Of a stretch of 64,000 nt of DNA, positions 9,515-20,917 are shown one piece after another. This DNA is from Pseudo-nitzschia pungens (Eukaryota; Bacillariophyta; Bacillariophyceae; Bacillariales; Bacillariaceae), in contig CM074758.1 in assembly GCA_037355855.1 (NCBI GenBank), positions 9,600,135-9,664,134 of the forward strand, read 5' to 3'. Each line of letters starts with the position of its first letter. The first letter of the stretch is position 1. The translations under genes were made by a program, and so were the position numbers. The notes beneath the pieces are model-generated. The model saw nothing but the letters and a program-made list of their open reading frames with translations. It made no database searches and had not been told where the DNA came from.

Positions 9515-12029
9515 ACTTACAGTTTTAGTTCGGTTGCTGGCTGCTTCGTTTGCTCGCTTTGGTTGCTTATTCACCACTCGACTGACCAATAATCGATCGA
9601 TCGGAACAGCAGCACCAGCACCAGCACCAAAACAACCCGACACATAATTTTCTACAGCACTTCCAGTACCGTAGACGTAACCTTACGGATTCTACGGTAC
9701 AGAACTTCGAAAATACGAAGTAATAAGAATGTTGTCGCCGTAAATCGTATTTCTGCTTCGATCTGTTTCCAAGCTCCCCCCTAAAGCCCTTAAGTATATC
9801 TTATGCTTGATGTTCTACACCGTTTCCAAGCTGCCTGATTGATTATCACTAAACGTTCTACATTCGTCAAGGTTCCTTGCCAAGTCCCTTAAGTCTTTTC
9901 AAGGTGAAGAAGTTCACGAATAGCCCCTTCCACTGTAGGAATATTTCTACAAGAAATTCCAGATGTCATCTGTTTTCAAGTGTAGCTTTTAACCACCTCT
10001 GGTGGATTTTCATACTGAAATAAGTAAGGTTTACATTATTATTATGAGAATGATTGGAACGAATGAATCCGGATGCGTTGCGGTCATGGCTTGCATCCGG
10101 TGATCGAGTCATAAGGTTACCGTAAGTTACCGTATCGAGGAAGGATACCGTAACCTTAGTTCATCTTTTGGTCTCATCGATTTTTGTGATGGTCGATCTT
10201 GGATCGTGGAGACTAATAAAATGTCTCACTTGTACATACCGTACCGGTAAGGTTACTGCTTATTTATTATTTGTACTTGGTTTTCATTTGCATGGATGCA
10301 ACTTTGGTACCGTACGGTGATCCTTACGTATCAGGATGTGGATGTGTCTGTTCGATTGATGTCTCGTTACTGGTGCATGAACAGGAGTACGTAGTAACCT
10401 TAATTAGTACGAAGTAATCACCAGGCACGAGTACATACCATAATCTTACTCGTACGACATACAAGTAAGGTTACGATGGGACTTGAATCAACCCCAAGAA
10501 AAAACATCATGTCCTACCAGTACGAGTGCGAGTAAACCTTAGTCTTACGTAGGTAGTAATGCATTATAAATTAATATAGGAGATGCATGAGTAAGGTTTA
10601 ACCACAAGTCTTGAGGTTACGAGGACGAGTTTTTGTGTTGATGAGGGTGTTATTTTTTTATTATCACCCTTGGTAAGGTTAATTTTACCGTACATCCAAG
10701 ATATGTGCAAGATCTGGGGCACGATCGCAAAGTTGCATTGCGCATGAATTAGCTGGAGCTTAGTATATACGAACGTAGGTACGTACGTACGTACGTACGT
10801 ACGTATAGCAATCCTAGGTTTCGAACGCGCTTTCCCATTTCCCATAAGGTTAATTAAAATCTTACCTTGTTAGATTATCTAACCTGTACGTAACTTACTT
10901 ATCTACTCGATGTGGGTGTTAAATCAATCAATCGAATCCAAGCCGAACATAAGATTAAGATTTTACCGCTAACCTTACTGTAAATCATATCATACACACC
11001 GTTTCATAAGGTTAAGTTACCTACCAATATTTAGGAGTCACTATTAATTTTTAAACTAAGAAATTCCGACGGTCGGTAAACGCGACGTAAGCCGATGCCA
11101 CACACGTGTGACAATTTGGGATCATTCCTTGAACTCCAACGTGTTACTACCGGTAATGTATATTGTACCGGTACCTTAAGATTACTACGAGTACTCGTAC
11201 TTCGTACTACGTATTCAATACTTTACAAGTAAATCTTATGACATACATTATTTTTTTCAAATCGATTTTGACGATTCATTCGCCAAACCAATATATGGAT
11301 CAATTTTTCAAAATCGATTTGGACTGTTCGCGGACCGTTGGTAAAACTTTGCAATATGCCCAGGGGCACTTACATTCCAACGATTTTTTGGGCTCACTCG
11401 AGCGAGTTGAGAATGGATTCTGTTCAAATGCGATAGTTAAGAATTTTCTTATCGATACTTAGGAATATTGCTATTCTTTGTTAACGACGACTGTTGCAAT
11501 CCGAGACGGGTGAGCACTTACAAATCCAACCGTCACAAGCCCAAATTTGATAACCAATACCGTACCCACCGTACCGCCCGGATGTTGTTTAGGTTTACGA
11601 GTATGTACCGCCGATGCGAAGGTTGACTATTCATTTCCTTCCGCCGATAGGATCATCTCGTGTGGATTGATTCTTTTTCCTTTCCCAGTGAGGGCATGTG
11701 CGGAATCCTGAACGGTTTTTGCCCGATATGCATCGCACCCCATAGGGGGACAAACCAATAATACTCCATTTGTTTTTTGGTTCCTCCTCCCGACGCCACC
11801 GATCCATAGTACCGTACTCGTACAAATACGTGACGCGATCCGACACACGGCAAACCACACGACACGGCATAACGCGACGCGGTAGTGCTTTCTTTCACAT
11901 ACATACACAAACATACATACACAGCACAAAAGAACAGAACAACGGAACTCCACTGCAGTTAGCATATTTGGGGAACAAATTTCCGCAGGCCTTCTTTCCT
12001 CTGTCGATACACAAAGCAAGCAAGCAACC
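9515..12029. other. Long spacer rich in GTAAGGTTAC-type motifs
   Basis: No supportable gene. The stretch is dotted with TAAGGTTA, TAACCTTA, TAAGATTA and TAATCTTA octamers (for example 10112, 10151, 10248, 10395, 10441, 10466), often next to GTACCGGTAC or CGTAC runs. An ACGT microsatellite lies at about 10778-10804. The last 150 bases are probably the promoter and 5' UTR of the large gene at 12030. Confidence 0.6.
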
Positions 12030-15000
12030 ATGGTGGGAGGATATTCCAATCCGGCATCCACCGCCACGGATCGAAACGTGAAACGGTCACACGACAACAT
12101 CTTTTTAAGAGAGGGAGCAGGGGCCAACAATCACACCCAGTCTCGGTCTCCAATCGTCTTTCACGCGGAAGAAACACCGGACAAGGACAAGGACAAGGAC
12201 AAGGACAAGGACAAGAACATTAACATTAACAGCGGCAAGAGCAAGAGCAATAATATATTCTCCTCCGAATCGAAGCGAAAGGTTAGGAACCGAAGCCAGG
12301 TCGAATACGAATCGGCATCGACGACCAATGCGACATCGTCATCATCGTCATCCGCAGCAGCTTCCACCACGACCACGAACATGACCACTACCACTAGCAC
12401 TACCACTAGCAATACCAATAGCAATACCAATACCAATACGATAGAAACTACCAGAGCATCCGAACCGATGCTTTTCCAGACCATGTCGCTTCCCAGGTTA
12501 TCCCACGATCACTACCGGACGGAGGGTTCGACAACCACAACCGGAATCCAAGTCCTGTCGCTTCCCAAGTCATCGCACGAAAACTATCTTCCAGAGGTGG
12601 CCATGATCGAGCACACGTTGTTCTGGGACGACGACACGCTCGAGAATCGCGACGGAATGTATGACGACGATGATATTGACGATATTGACGATACTGATGA
12701 GAATGACGACAAGAATGAGAACGACGACAACGAAAACAAATCGTCTTTGCCGATATCTCGCCCCCCCAATAACCATCATTACGACCCCGTCCGAGACGAG
12801 TCCGCTTCCGCTCCGAGCAGTATCGCTCCTCCTCCCTCCCATAACACAGTGTCCTCCGTCGACGCACGGATCGATCCACCCGGGGTCGATTCCAACGATC
12901 TCAAGAACTCTACCGACACCGAGAACAATGGAGAAGGCAAAGACGACAACATCTTTCAATCCTCTGGATCCGGACCGGAATCGTCCAAGACAGTTGCTCC
13001 CTATAACTATTATTCGGCGGATGAGCTCACATCCCTGTTCGAACCCTCTTGCCCGTCCTTTTCCCTTGCATCCTCCTCCTCCGCAATCGCCTTTGTGGGT
13101 GACGAAACCACGACGGACAGCGTTTCACCTTCGACGCAACACCGGCCCCTGCACGAGAAAGCGACATCGACAGCGATAGAGACAGCAACGACAGCCCCAT
13201 CGCTCGCCGAACGGCTTTCCGAGGTGCTGCCCTTTCGGGGCATCCACTACGGAACGCCGCTCCTAGTAGTAGCCAATATCACCCACCCGAGTGGCAATGC
13301 GACGCGTTTCTTCCAGCATCACTGGACGCTGCAGGACGACTGGATCCGGGGGGACAATCCGTCGGGGTACGCCGGAACGGTGGTGACGAGCTGGATTCTG
13401 GTCAGCCTTGGGTTGGGACTCTGGTACGGAATCCTGTGGATCCTGGTGGGGCATCGCAATCGGAACGATCATCGGCCGGGGGAAGGTGCTGCGACGAGCG
13501 ATCAGGAAACTAATTTGAAACCACTGCCAGTGCCAGAAACAGAAACAGAAACAGAAACGGAAACAAATCTGCAACCAAAACCAAAAACAAAGACTCCCAG
13601 CGGGGAAAAAGGTCTGCTGATAGCGAGCGGCAACCACCACGGGGACGAGCACGAAGAATGTGACGAGCAAGAAAAAGAGAATGAACCCTTGCAAGAGCAA
13701 TTGCAAGAGCCACCGCAAAAGCCACCCACTTCCCCACGCAGGGGACGAGCACGGGAATCCCGGAGGGATCGGGATCGTGCCAAAAAGGGGAAACAAGATT
13801 ATCTAGTAGACGAGGACTACAACGGCGGCTTTTACGACAATACCACTGATCTGCAGACGGCCCTCAGCTGGTCGATCGGGGTCACCGACCAGGAAAACGT
13901 CCTTATCGATGACGTCATTGAGTACGACGACATGGAAGAGAATGACGAGCATGATTACAACGACGAGAATGACGAGAATGGCGGATTCGAACTGCTCCAT
14001 CCCCCGATAACGACAACAGGAGCAACAACAGGAGCAGCAGCAGGAGCAGCAGCAGGAACGACTACCGGCTTCAACAACGCTTCCACCACCACTACCACCC
14101 GAAGGGGTCGACGCAATGGGACTCGTCCTCCCCCTTTGTCCACGACTCCCCACAGCCGAAACAGCAGCACACACCGTTCTTCCTCCATGGGAAGCGCGAG
14201 CCGTGGCATGATGATCCTGAGTGATTGCGACACTCCCAACAACGAGTCCACCACGTACGCCACCGATCTCAGCAGCAGCAACCGGCGGTGGAACACCAAC
14301 ACGACTACCACTTCGTCTTCCCGCAACACCACCCCACTGAGCAGTTCCGATGAGCGGGATCTGACGCCGGTGAATTTCGAGTGCAGCTCTCAGAAAAAAC
14401 ACACCAGCTTCAACTTTCGGGGAATCGGAGCGGAACCGCCGGAACAAATGGGAATGGGAATCGAAATCGACGAATACAATTATTATGGCAGCTACATCAT
14501 TCCGGAGGAAGAGTACGAGGGACAGGATCGGTTCGACGCTGGGATTGCTGCCCGGTCCCTTCCCCAACCCTTTGTGGGAGACATTGTCTGGAGCCACAGC
14601 GGGGGAAGCGACAACAAGAGCAAGACGCAAAAAACGGGCAACACCGCTTTGGCCACGGCGGGGGGACTCCAGCAACAGCAACTGTACCACCAACAGCAGC
14701 AACAGCAGCAGCAGCAGCAGCAAAAACAACATCCAGACGAATCTTTTTTTGGTTCTGTTAGGCGTTCCCTGCGTCCGCAGCAGCAAGTTCTGGGAGCATC
14801 GTCGTCCTCCGAGGTTGCAGACCAGCATCCTCCCATTCATCACAACGAAACCACGGTTGACTTCCAACACCAACACCAACATCAACACCAGCATCAATAC
14901 GACAATACAACCGACGACAACGACCCAACGCTGTACCGGCAAATCCCGATCCTTCCGATCCTCTCGGATCTGTCCATGCCCCCGGGTTTGTCGGAATCCT

Positions 15001-18000
15001 TTTCCACCGCATCCTCCTCGGTTTCCTCTGTCTCCATGCGCTATCGTAAGCACCACCGCGGTGACAATGACAATGAAAGCAACAACGACAGCGACAGTGG
15101 CAGCGGCCACGACAACAATAATGACAATGACAACGATCACGAAAGCCAGAACGACTCGATCATGGTCCTGCCCTCGGACGATATCTACACCGGACACTCG
15201 GACCGGACCGCGGATCGAATCTTTATGGAACAGCAGCACCTGCAATTGCAACAACTGCAGCACGAATTGCAGCTGCATCATCCGCAATACGCCGGGGAGG
15301 CGACACGGGATCCATCGTCGTTGTCCCATCCAAGAGTAACAACGATGACGAACGACAGCAGCCGCAGCAACAACGTTGACCTTGAGGTTGCCTCTCTGGC
15401 TATTGGTCACTCCACCTCTGCTTCCGCTACCGCATCCGCTTCCGCCATCACCACGGCGTATCTGTCCTACTGCATTGACGCCAACGATGCCTCCAACCAG
15501 ATCATCAAGCGAGAAAGCAGCGACGAGACCTGCCCGAGTTTAACCAACGTTCCAGCTCCCACCAAGCCCTTTCTGGGGGGGGAACAACAGCAGGAGCATC
15601 AACAAACTTCGTCTTCCAAGTCCCATTCTAACTCCAATTCCAGCTCCAAGTCCTTTTCCAACTCCATCTCCAATTCCAAGCGGGAAATGGACGAAATCAA
15701 GACAAGCAACGACAAGGACAAGGATAAGGATAAGGACAAGGATAAAGACACGGACAAGGACAACAAGAACGAGAACGACAAAGAGAACGAGAACGACAAA
15801 GAGAACGAGAGTGATGACAACGATGGTTCCTCTCTGCTCATCTCACTGGCTTCTGTCATGCCATCGGTGTCGAACTCATTGACATCATCGTCGTCGTCAT
15901 CCTCTGCTTCGTCATCGTCATCGTTATCGTCATCATCCTCTTCCTCCTTGTCGTCTTCCTCCTCATCATCTTCCTCCCCCACTTTTTCGGAACGACCGTC
16001 GCGGTACAAAAACCCGCACTATCTCTCGTCTCCGTCCGCATCCAACCACGCCTCGGCCTCTGCCTCGGTCTCCATTCCAACCCCGGACCAGCAGCTCATT
16101 GCACCAATGTCACTTCCGGTTTTCTCGACCTTGTCCAACGTTGACTCGAATGGTATGGCAACTGAGAACGCAAATGAGAATGCCGGAGAGACCGCCACGA
16201 GTGGACGTCCCCCTTCCTCTACCCATTCGACTCCTGCACCGGTGTCACTCGCATACAAGAACAGCTCGTCGGATTCTCCCTCGAATAGTGGCTACCACGG
16301 ATCCCCGACACCGTCTCCCCCTCCTCTCGGCTATTATGAAACCGTATCCTCGCCCTCGGTCGGAGAAGATGCCGATGTGGAAGCCGAAGCCGAAGCAACC
16401 ACACTCAAGCCCAGGCTGCGGAAGGGTCGGAGAAAGGGAAAACAAAAGAACACGTCGGGATCACAATCGCGATCCACCAAGTCGGGCAAGAGCCAAAAGG
16501 TCAGCAAGAGCCAGAGTCGTAGCAACAGCAGTCCAGGCTCCAAGTTCAAGATATCCAGTCCTGCGAGACGTCCCTCCCCGCGCTACCACGCCATGGATCC
16601 CATCGCGAGAGACCATTTCGATTCCTTGAGCAACAGCAGCAACATCAGCAGCAGCAATCCAACCAATTCCAGTAGAACCAGCCATTCCGGCATTTCTCCC
16701 TCTCCTGCTGCTGCTGCTGCTTCTGATTCTGCTGATTCTGCTGCTGATTCTGCCACTGCGGCTCTAAACATGACCGACATGGCAATTGCAACCGACGAAA
16801 ATGACGAAAACGACGATACGGTTACCCAAACACCGACTTCCGGAATCCCAGCTTCCAAGGAGCAGCAGCAGTCGCAGTCGCAGTCGCAGTCGCAGTCGCA
16901 GTCGCAGTCGCAGTCGCAGTCGAAAGATCACTTTCGCCTTTTTGATTACGACGACTCGACGACCACTGTCGATTTGCGAGCCATGACGGACGATAGCTAC
17001 AGCCGTTCTACCAACAATACCCCGTCGACCCACCGTCGCAATCAGCAGCAGCAGCAGCAGCAGCAGCGAACGCCCGTCCTTTCCTCGGTGCCCGACGTTC
17101 CAGAAACAGAAGATTCCAAGTCGAGTTCCAATTCGAATTGGAACAATCGTTCTTCCTCCCGCCGATCGCTGGTACCGTCCAAGAACACGCGGAGTCGCAG
17201 CAACACCAGCAAGAGCAACGGCTCCAGGACGAACAAAAGCAATAGTTACAGTCCCAATCGCAGTCGCAGCAAAGCACCATCTTCACCGACTATTCTGGAC
17301 GACATTACCCGAAGCCACCGAAGCAACCAGAGTCTCGGAAGTGGTGCCAGCAATCAGCCACAACCAACCACTGCCGGAGCTCGCCTTTTCGGTGAGGGAG
17401 AAGACGACAAGGAAAACACAACCACCACCAGCAATCCACTGGGTCTTTCCACCGCGGTATCCTCCACTGTAAACCCCAACATTGGAAACTGCGGATCAAA
17501 CAGCCACAGTCGCAGCCACAGTGGAAGCCACACTCATGGCAACAGCACCACAAGCCGCCGGGGAGGAGGACGAAGCATTGTTATTCGGTTCAGCGACAGC
17601 ACCGACGATGAGGACAACAATAACAAGGAAGACAATCAAGCCCTCATTGTGAGATCCTCCAAGTCAAAGCCCAGGATATCCGTCGTTCCCGATTCCACCA
17701 GCAACCGCATTTTCCAAAAGGAAAATCCGGGATCCAAGATCCTCCTCGAAACTACAGTGGTTGGATCCGTTTCCGGTTATCGCCCGGATCGGTACCGCCC
17801 CGATCGGTACAAGCGCAAGGAAACAGAAACCACTCTTGCAATGACAACCATCAACACTACCGAGGCATCTCCAGTGCCACCAGCAGCGCCATCATCTGCC
17901 TCGGTGATCGGCAAGATCATTCCGTCCTCTCCCTCAACCCCGTCGCCCTTTCCACCCTCCAAGGCCCAGCGCCGGGGATCCGCGCAGCACACGGTGGTGT

Positions 18001-20219
18001 CCTCCGTCCATTCGATTGCGATGTCAACGGCGTCTCCCGCCAACACGGCAGACACATCCCATTCCTCCCTCAAGCTGTCGCGGTATTCCAGCGAGAGCGT
18101 CGATCGCAAGCGCCGACTCGAAGCCTTTGCCGACTCGCTGAAAGTGAGCACCTCCGGCGATGTCAGCGGCAGCGAGGGTTCGTCGTCACCTCCCAACTAT
18201 TTCGACACCAAGGCACGGTTGCAGAAACTGGAGGACTTTATGCGATCAAGTATCAGCTCCCCAGAATCCACTGCGCTGCACACCGTGGAACTCTCGACTC
18301 CCATCCACAACCAAAGCAACGATATACTATCGAGCGACCACAAGGGCCATCGAAATCTCAAGGCGATTAGTGCTTCCAGCAACAAGAGCAGCAAGAGTAG
18401 CAAGAGTAACAAGAGTAGCAAAAGTAGCAAAAGTAGCAAAAGCAGCAGCAAGAGTCCTTTGAGCATCAACTCCCGCAACGTGGTGCCACCCGACGATCCC
18501 TTCGAGGCCGTACACTTTGACGAAAACGAAAACGAACAAGACGACGACGAAAGCTTTGATAAGATCAACGACAACGACAACGGCAATAACGAGGTTTCCT
18601 CCGATCCCATCAACTCCCCGTCATCTTCTTCTGATGCCTTTCCCCAACCGTCAGTGGCGATCACGTTCTGGTACCGCTGCCTCCTGGCGAGTGCCTGCGC
18701 TCTTCTATTGGCAACCTTTGCTCTATTTGCGAGCAAGGGCGTAGTTTCCGTCCAGCAGAGTCTGGCTTCGATCGCGGAACAGTGGGAAGATCTCCAGTAC
18801 GAGGCGATCGAGTCCGTGTCCCTGGTTCGGCATTCGACATCGCCATTGCTGCTCTCCGATCTGGAAACCAACCAAATCGATCGCCAGCGCGAACAGCTCC
18901 AAGATCTCTTTGGCCATCACTGCCCAAAGATTCGTCCCGATCTGTGTGCCAAAGGTGAAGATCCAGAGAACTGTGACCTAGAGGATCTCCCCCTCGAAGA
19001 CGCCTGGCGAGAGTGGCTCGACGCCACCACCACCACCAGCACTACTACCGGCGGTGAGGACAAGCCTCCGTCGTCACCTTTGTCTTCCGGCCGATACGAC
19101 CGATTCGTGGAATGGAACCTCCAATCCCTGGACGATGCCCTGGCCTTTTTCTCTTTCCACGACGAAAAGGTACGAAGCGGTCTCTCTCTCGGAACCTGGG
19201 CGCTGTGGATGGCTCTGGTGGTCAACCTCGGGCTCGCGATCGGTGCTTTGTTCGTGCTGGGCCGAATGGTTTGGATTTGTATGATTGCCAACCCCCACAA
19301 GTGGGGGGACACCACAGACGATTCCGAGACCCACCCTTCCTCCAGATTCCGAAAGATCGCTTCCGCCACCTTCTGGACGCTTATCGGGGCGAGCTGGATC
19401 TTTGGATTGTGTTTCTCGGTGGCCGGGGTCCTCTCCGTCGATACTTGTACGGGTGGAGCCGCGCCTGTGGATCTCAACCACTCCAGCAGCAGCAGCAGCA
19501 GCAGCAACGCGATAGCCCTGGAATTGCTGACGCAGTGGCAAGAACAAGATCGGGACGAAACCAACACCGTCTCAAACTATTCGTCCGTTTTCGATCTCTG
19601 GAAACACCAGCTTGCTGGAACCTGCCCAAGCAACGCTGAAAGCAGCAGCAGTAGAAACGACAGAGATCCCTCGCTGGTGATTCCCACCCAGTCCCTCTTG
19701 ACGGACCTTTCCGTTTTGGCGGATCCCACCCGGACCCTCTCGGACGGCCTCCAGCTCTTTTCGTCGTCGGGCATGTACGAAAACCTGTGCGGAAAGGGCA
19801 GCGGTCCCCTCGTGGATGCCTCACTGGAATTGTCGGCGACCATCTGTCGAGACGCCCAGCGTTTGTCCGAGCTGCACCTGGAATGGACGACGAAAGCGAC
19901 GACGACACAGTGCCAGGACAAAGACAAGGGCACGATGCCAAAGCTAACGCCAACGCCAACGCCCACTCCGGACTGGTGGCCTTCCTACGATGCCCTGCTG
20001 CACGAGACCGTCTGCAACGAGGGATTGGAGGGACTGACCTGGGCCGTTGGTTCGCAGGTGCTGATGCTGGCGCTGGCTTTGTTGATTTGGACACTTCGCT
20101 TCGTGGTGGCGGCTGCTCCAACCCTGGGGAAACGATTGTCGCTCGCCAACGACAACGACAACGACAACGACAACAGCAGCGGATCTGCTCATCTCGGCAC
20201 AATCGATCAGACCGTCTAA
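12030..20219 (+). CDS. Giant low-complexity multi-pass membrane protein (2729 aa)
   Basis: A single uninterrupted frame of 2729 codons starting at ACCATGG. Most of it is predicted disorder: Lys-Asp repeats (about residues 50-60 and 1230-1245), Gln runs (about 890-905), a long Ser run (about 1290-1325), Gln-Ser repeats (about 1610-1630) and a Ser-Lys series near 2115-2140. Hydrophobic segments suitable for membrane helices occur near 450-475 (SWILVSLGLGLWYGILWILV), 2210-2235, 2385-2410, 2447-2470 and 2668-2695. Between the C-terminal helices are loops with Cys residues. So the architecture is a disordered body anchored by about five helices, four of them C-terminal. No enzyme motif is visible. 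The frame stays open through repeats in many codon types, which supports genuine coding. Surface or cell-wall related roles are possible but are not shown by the sequence. Confidence 0.85.
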   Translation: MVGGYSNPASTATDRNVKRSHDNIFLREGAGANNHTQSRSPIVFHAEETPDKDKDKDKDKDKNININSGKSKSNNIFSSESKRKVRNRSQVEYESASTTNATSSSSSSAAASTTTTNMTTTTSTTTSNTNSNTNTNTIETTRASEPMLFQTMSLPRLSHDHYRTEGSTTTTGIQVLSLPKSSHENYLPEVAMIEHTLFWDDDTLENRDGMYDDDDIDDIDDTDENDDKNENDDNENKSSLPISRPPNNHHYDPVRDESASAPSSIAPPPSHNTVSSVDARIDPPGVDSNDLKNSTDTENNGEGKDDNIFQSSGSGPESSKTVAPYNYYSADELTSLFEPSCPSFSLASSSSAIAFVGDETTTDSVSPSTQHRPLHEKATSTAIETATTAPSLAERLSEVLPFRGIHYGTPLLVVANITHPSGNATRFFQHHWTLQDDWIRGDNPSGYAGTVVTSWILVSLGLGLWYGILWILVGHRNRNDHRPGEGAATSDQETNLKPLPVPETETETETETNLQPKPKTKTPSGEKGLLIASGNHHGDEHEECDEQEKENEPLQEQLQEPPQKPPTSPRRGRARESRRDRDRAKKGKQDYLVDEDYNGGFYDNTTDLQTALSWSIGVTDQENVLIDDVIEYDDMEENDEHDYNDENDENGGFELLHPPITTTGATTGAAAGAAAGTTTGFNNASTTTTTRRGRRNGTRPPPLSTTPHSRNSSTHRSSSMGSASRGMMILSDCDTPNNESTTYATDLSSSNRRWNTNTTTTSSSRNTTPLSSSDERDLTPVNFECSSQKKHTSFNFRGIGAEPPEQMGMGIEIDEYNYYGSYIIPEEEYEGQDRFDAGIAARSLPQPFVGDIVWSHSGGSDNKSKTQKTGNTALATAGGLQQQQLYHQQQQQQQQQQQKQHPDESFFGSVRRSLRPQQQVLGASSSSEVADQHPPIHHNETTVDFQHQHQHQHQHQYDNTTDDNDPTLYRQIPILPILSDLSMPPGLSESFSTASSSVSSVSMRYRKHHRGDNDNESNNDSDSGSGHDNNNDNDNDHESQNDSIMVLPSDDIYTGHSDRTADRIFMEQQHLQLQQLQHELQLHHPQYAGEATRDPSSLSHPRVTTMTNDSSRSNNVDLEVASLAIGHSTSASATASASAITTAYLSYCIDANDASNQIIKRESSDETCPSLTNVPAPTKPFLGGEQQQEHQQTSSSKSHSNSNSSSKSFSNSISNSKREMDEIKTSNDKDKDKDKDKDKDTDKDNKNENDKENENDKENESDDNDGSSLLISLASVMPSVSNSLTSSSSSSSASSSSSLSSSSSSSLSSSSSSSSSPTFSERPSRYKNPHYLSSPSASNHASASASVSIPTPDQQLIAPMSLPVFSTLSNVDSNGMATENANENAGETATSGRPPSSTHSTPAPVSLAYKNSSSDSPSNSGYHGSPTPSPPPLGYYETVSSPSVGEDADVEAEAEATTLKPRLRKGRRKGKQKNTSGSQSRSTKSGKSQKVSKSQSRSNSSPGSKFKISSPARRPSPRYHAMDPIARDHFDSLSNSSNISSSNPTNSSRTSHSGISPSPAAAAASDSADSAADSATAALNMTDMAIATDENDENDDTVTQTPTSGIPASKEQQQSQSQSQSQSQSQSQSQSKDHFRLFDYDDSTTTVDLRAMTDDSYSRSTNNTPSTHRRNQQQQQQQQRTPVLSSVPDVPETEDSKSSSNSNWNNRSSSRRSLVPSKNTRSRSNTSKSNGSRTNKSNSYSPNRSRSKAPSSPTILDDITRSHRSNQSLGSGASNQPQPTTAGARLFGEGEDDKENTTTTSNPLGLSTAVSSTVNPNIGNCGSNSHSRSHSGSHTHGNSTTSRRGGGRSIVIRFSDSTDDEDNNNKEDNQALIVRSSKSKPRISVVPDSTSNRIFQKENPGSKILLETTVVGSVSGYRPDRYRPDRYKRKETETTLAMTTINTTEASPVPPAAPSSASVIGKIIPSSPSTPSPFPPSKAQRRGSAQHTVVSSVHSIAMSTASPANTADTSHSSLKLSRYSSESVDRKRRLEAFADSLKVSTSGDVSGSEGSSSPPNYFDTKARLQKLEDFMRSSISSPESTALHTVELSTPIHNQSNDILSSDHKGHRNLKAISASSNKSSKSSKSNKSSKSSKSSKSSSKSPLSINSRNVVPPDDPFEAVHFDENENEQDDDESFDKINDNDNGNNEVSSDPINSPSSSSDAFPQPSVAITFWYRCLLASACALLLATFALFASKGVVSVQQSLASIAEQWEDLQYEAIESVSLVRHSTSPLLLSDLETNQIDRQREQLQDLFGHHCPKIRPDLCAKGEDPENCDLEDLPLEDAWREWLDATTTTSTTTGGEDKPPSSPLSSGRYDRFVEWNLQSLDDALAFFSFHDEKVRSGLSLGTWALWMALVVNLGLAIGALFVLGRMVWICMIANPHKWGDTTDDSETHPSSRFRKIASATFWTLIGASWIFGLCFSVAGVLSVDTCTGGAAPVDLNHSSSSSSSSNAIALELLTQWQEQDRDETNTVSNYSSVFDLWKHQLAGTCPSNAESSSSRNDRDPSLVIPTQSLLTDLSVLADPTRTLSDGLQLFSSSGMYENLCGKGSGPLVDASLELSATICRDAQRLSELHLEWTTKATTTQCQDKDKGTMPKLTPTPTPTPDWWPSYDALLHETVCNEGLEGLTWAVGSQVLMLALALLIWTLRFVVAAAPTLGKRLSLANDNDNDNDNSSGSAHLGTIDQTV

Positions 20220-20712
20220 AGAATTAAACCGAACCGAAGCAAACCTACCGTAACTGCTTGGCAATACAATAAGAAAACAATCCAATATTCCGGAAAATAG
20301 ACTGCAAGCCGATGCACTCCTCCTTCTTCTCTCAATACCAATAGAACAACTACCATTAGACTACGACAATTTCTACTTGCTTATTATAACTTCTACTAAA
20401 ATCACAACTTAAAACTGCTACAGCATAGTATGTATTCCGAATTCCGAATCACCATCATTCGAAGTAAGAAGGTTACTCCTACTAATAGTACAAGTAACCT
20501 TATGCTGTACTCCTCTTACTACGAATAATTTAATAGTGAAACCGTATTGCAGCACCACAAGTAACTTACGTAAGATCTTAGTATCGCAATATCACAACGA
20601 ACGGTACCCGTTCGTTAACACACTTATTTTAGGTCTAATCCACACTTTTTACCCACACTTTTAAACTACCGAAACACTTGCACCTCGACCGCACCACTCC
20701 TCGTCTTAACAC
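20220..20712. other. Downstream spacer of the giant gene
   Basis: No gene seen. Contains the likely 3' UTR and several GTAAC/TAACCTTA-type motifs (about 20490-20505 and 20560-20580). Confidence 0.5.
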
Positions 20713-20886
20713 TGTTGGGGTTGGGGTTGTTGTTGTTGTTGTTGTTGTTGTTGGGATTGTTGGGATTGTTGCTGGGATTGTTGCTGGGATTGTTGCTGGG
20801 ATTGTTGCTGGGATTGTTGCTGGGATTGTTGCTGGGATTGTTGGGATTGTTGGGGTTGTTGGGTTGTTGGGTTGTTGGGGTTGTTG
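20713..20886 (+). repeat. 12-bp G/T minisatellite
   Basis: Starts with GGGGTTGGGGTTGTTG, passes through a TTG run and then repeats TTGCTGGGATTG about seven times before ending in GGGTTGTTGGGTTGTTGGGG. It resembles the larger G-rich array at the right end of the window. No coding role is supported. Confidence 0.85.
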
Positions 20887-20917
20887 TTTGTAGTTTCCGT
20901 GGGTAGGAGTGTAAGTA

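Noticed and set aside
9413..9643. 76-codon minus-strand frame
   Set aside because: Its C-terminal half is the 9443-9514 MITE, so it is a chance frame through a repeat.
10564..10845. 93-codon minus-strand frame over the ACGT microsatellite
   Set aside because: Thr-Tyr-Val-Arg repeats from the microsatellite, with no further support.
11627..12177. Several minus-strand frames upstream of the giant gene
   Set aside because: Overlapping frames with no domain signal, in the likely promoter and 5' UTR of the gene at 12030.
13803..15410. 535-codon minus-strand frame inside the giant gene
   Set aside because: Its product is Val/Leu/Arg runs created by the reverse of Gln, Asn and Asp codon repeats; no motif.
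16864..16922. CRISPR-like short regular repeat
   Set aside because: It is a CAGTCG codon repeat (Gln-Ser) inside a coding frame. No CRISPR array with spacers exists in the window.
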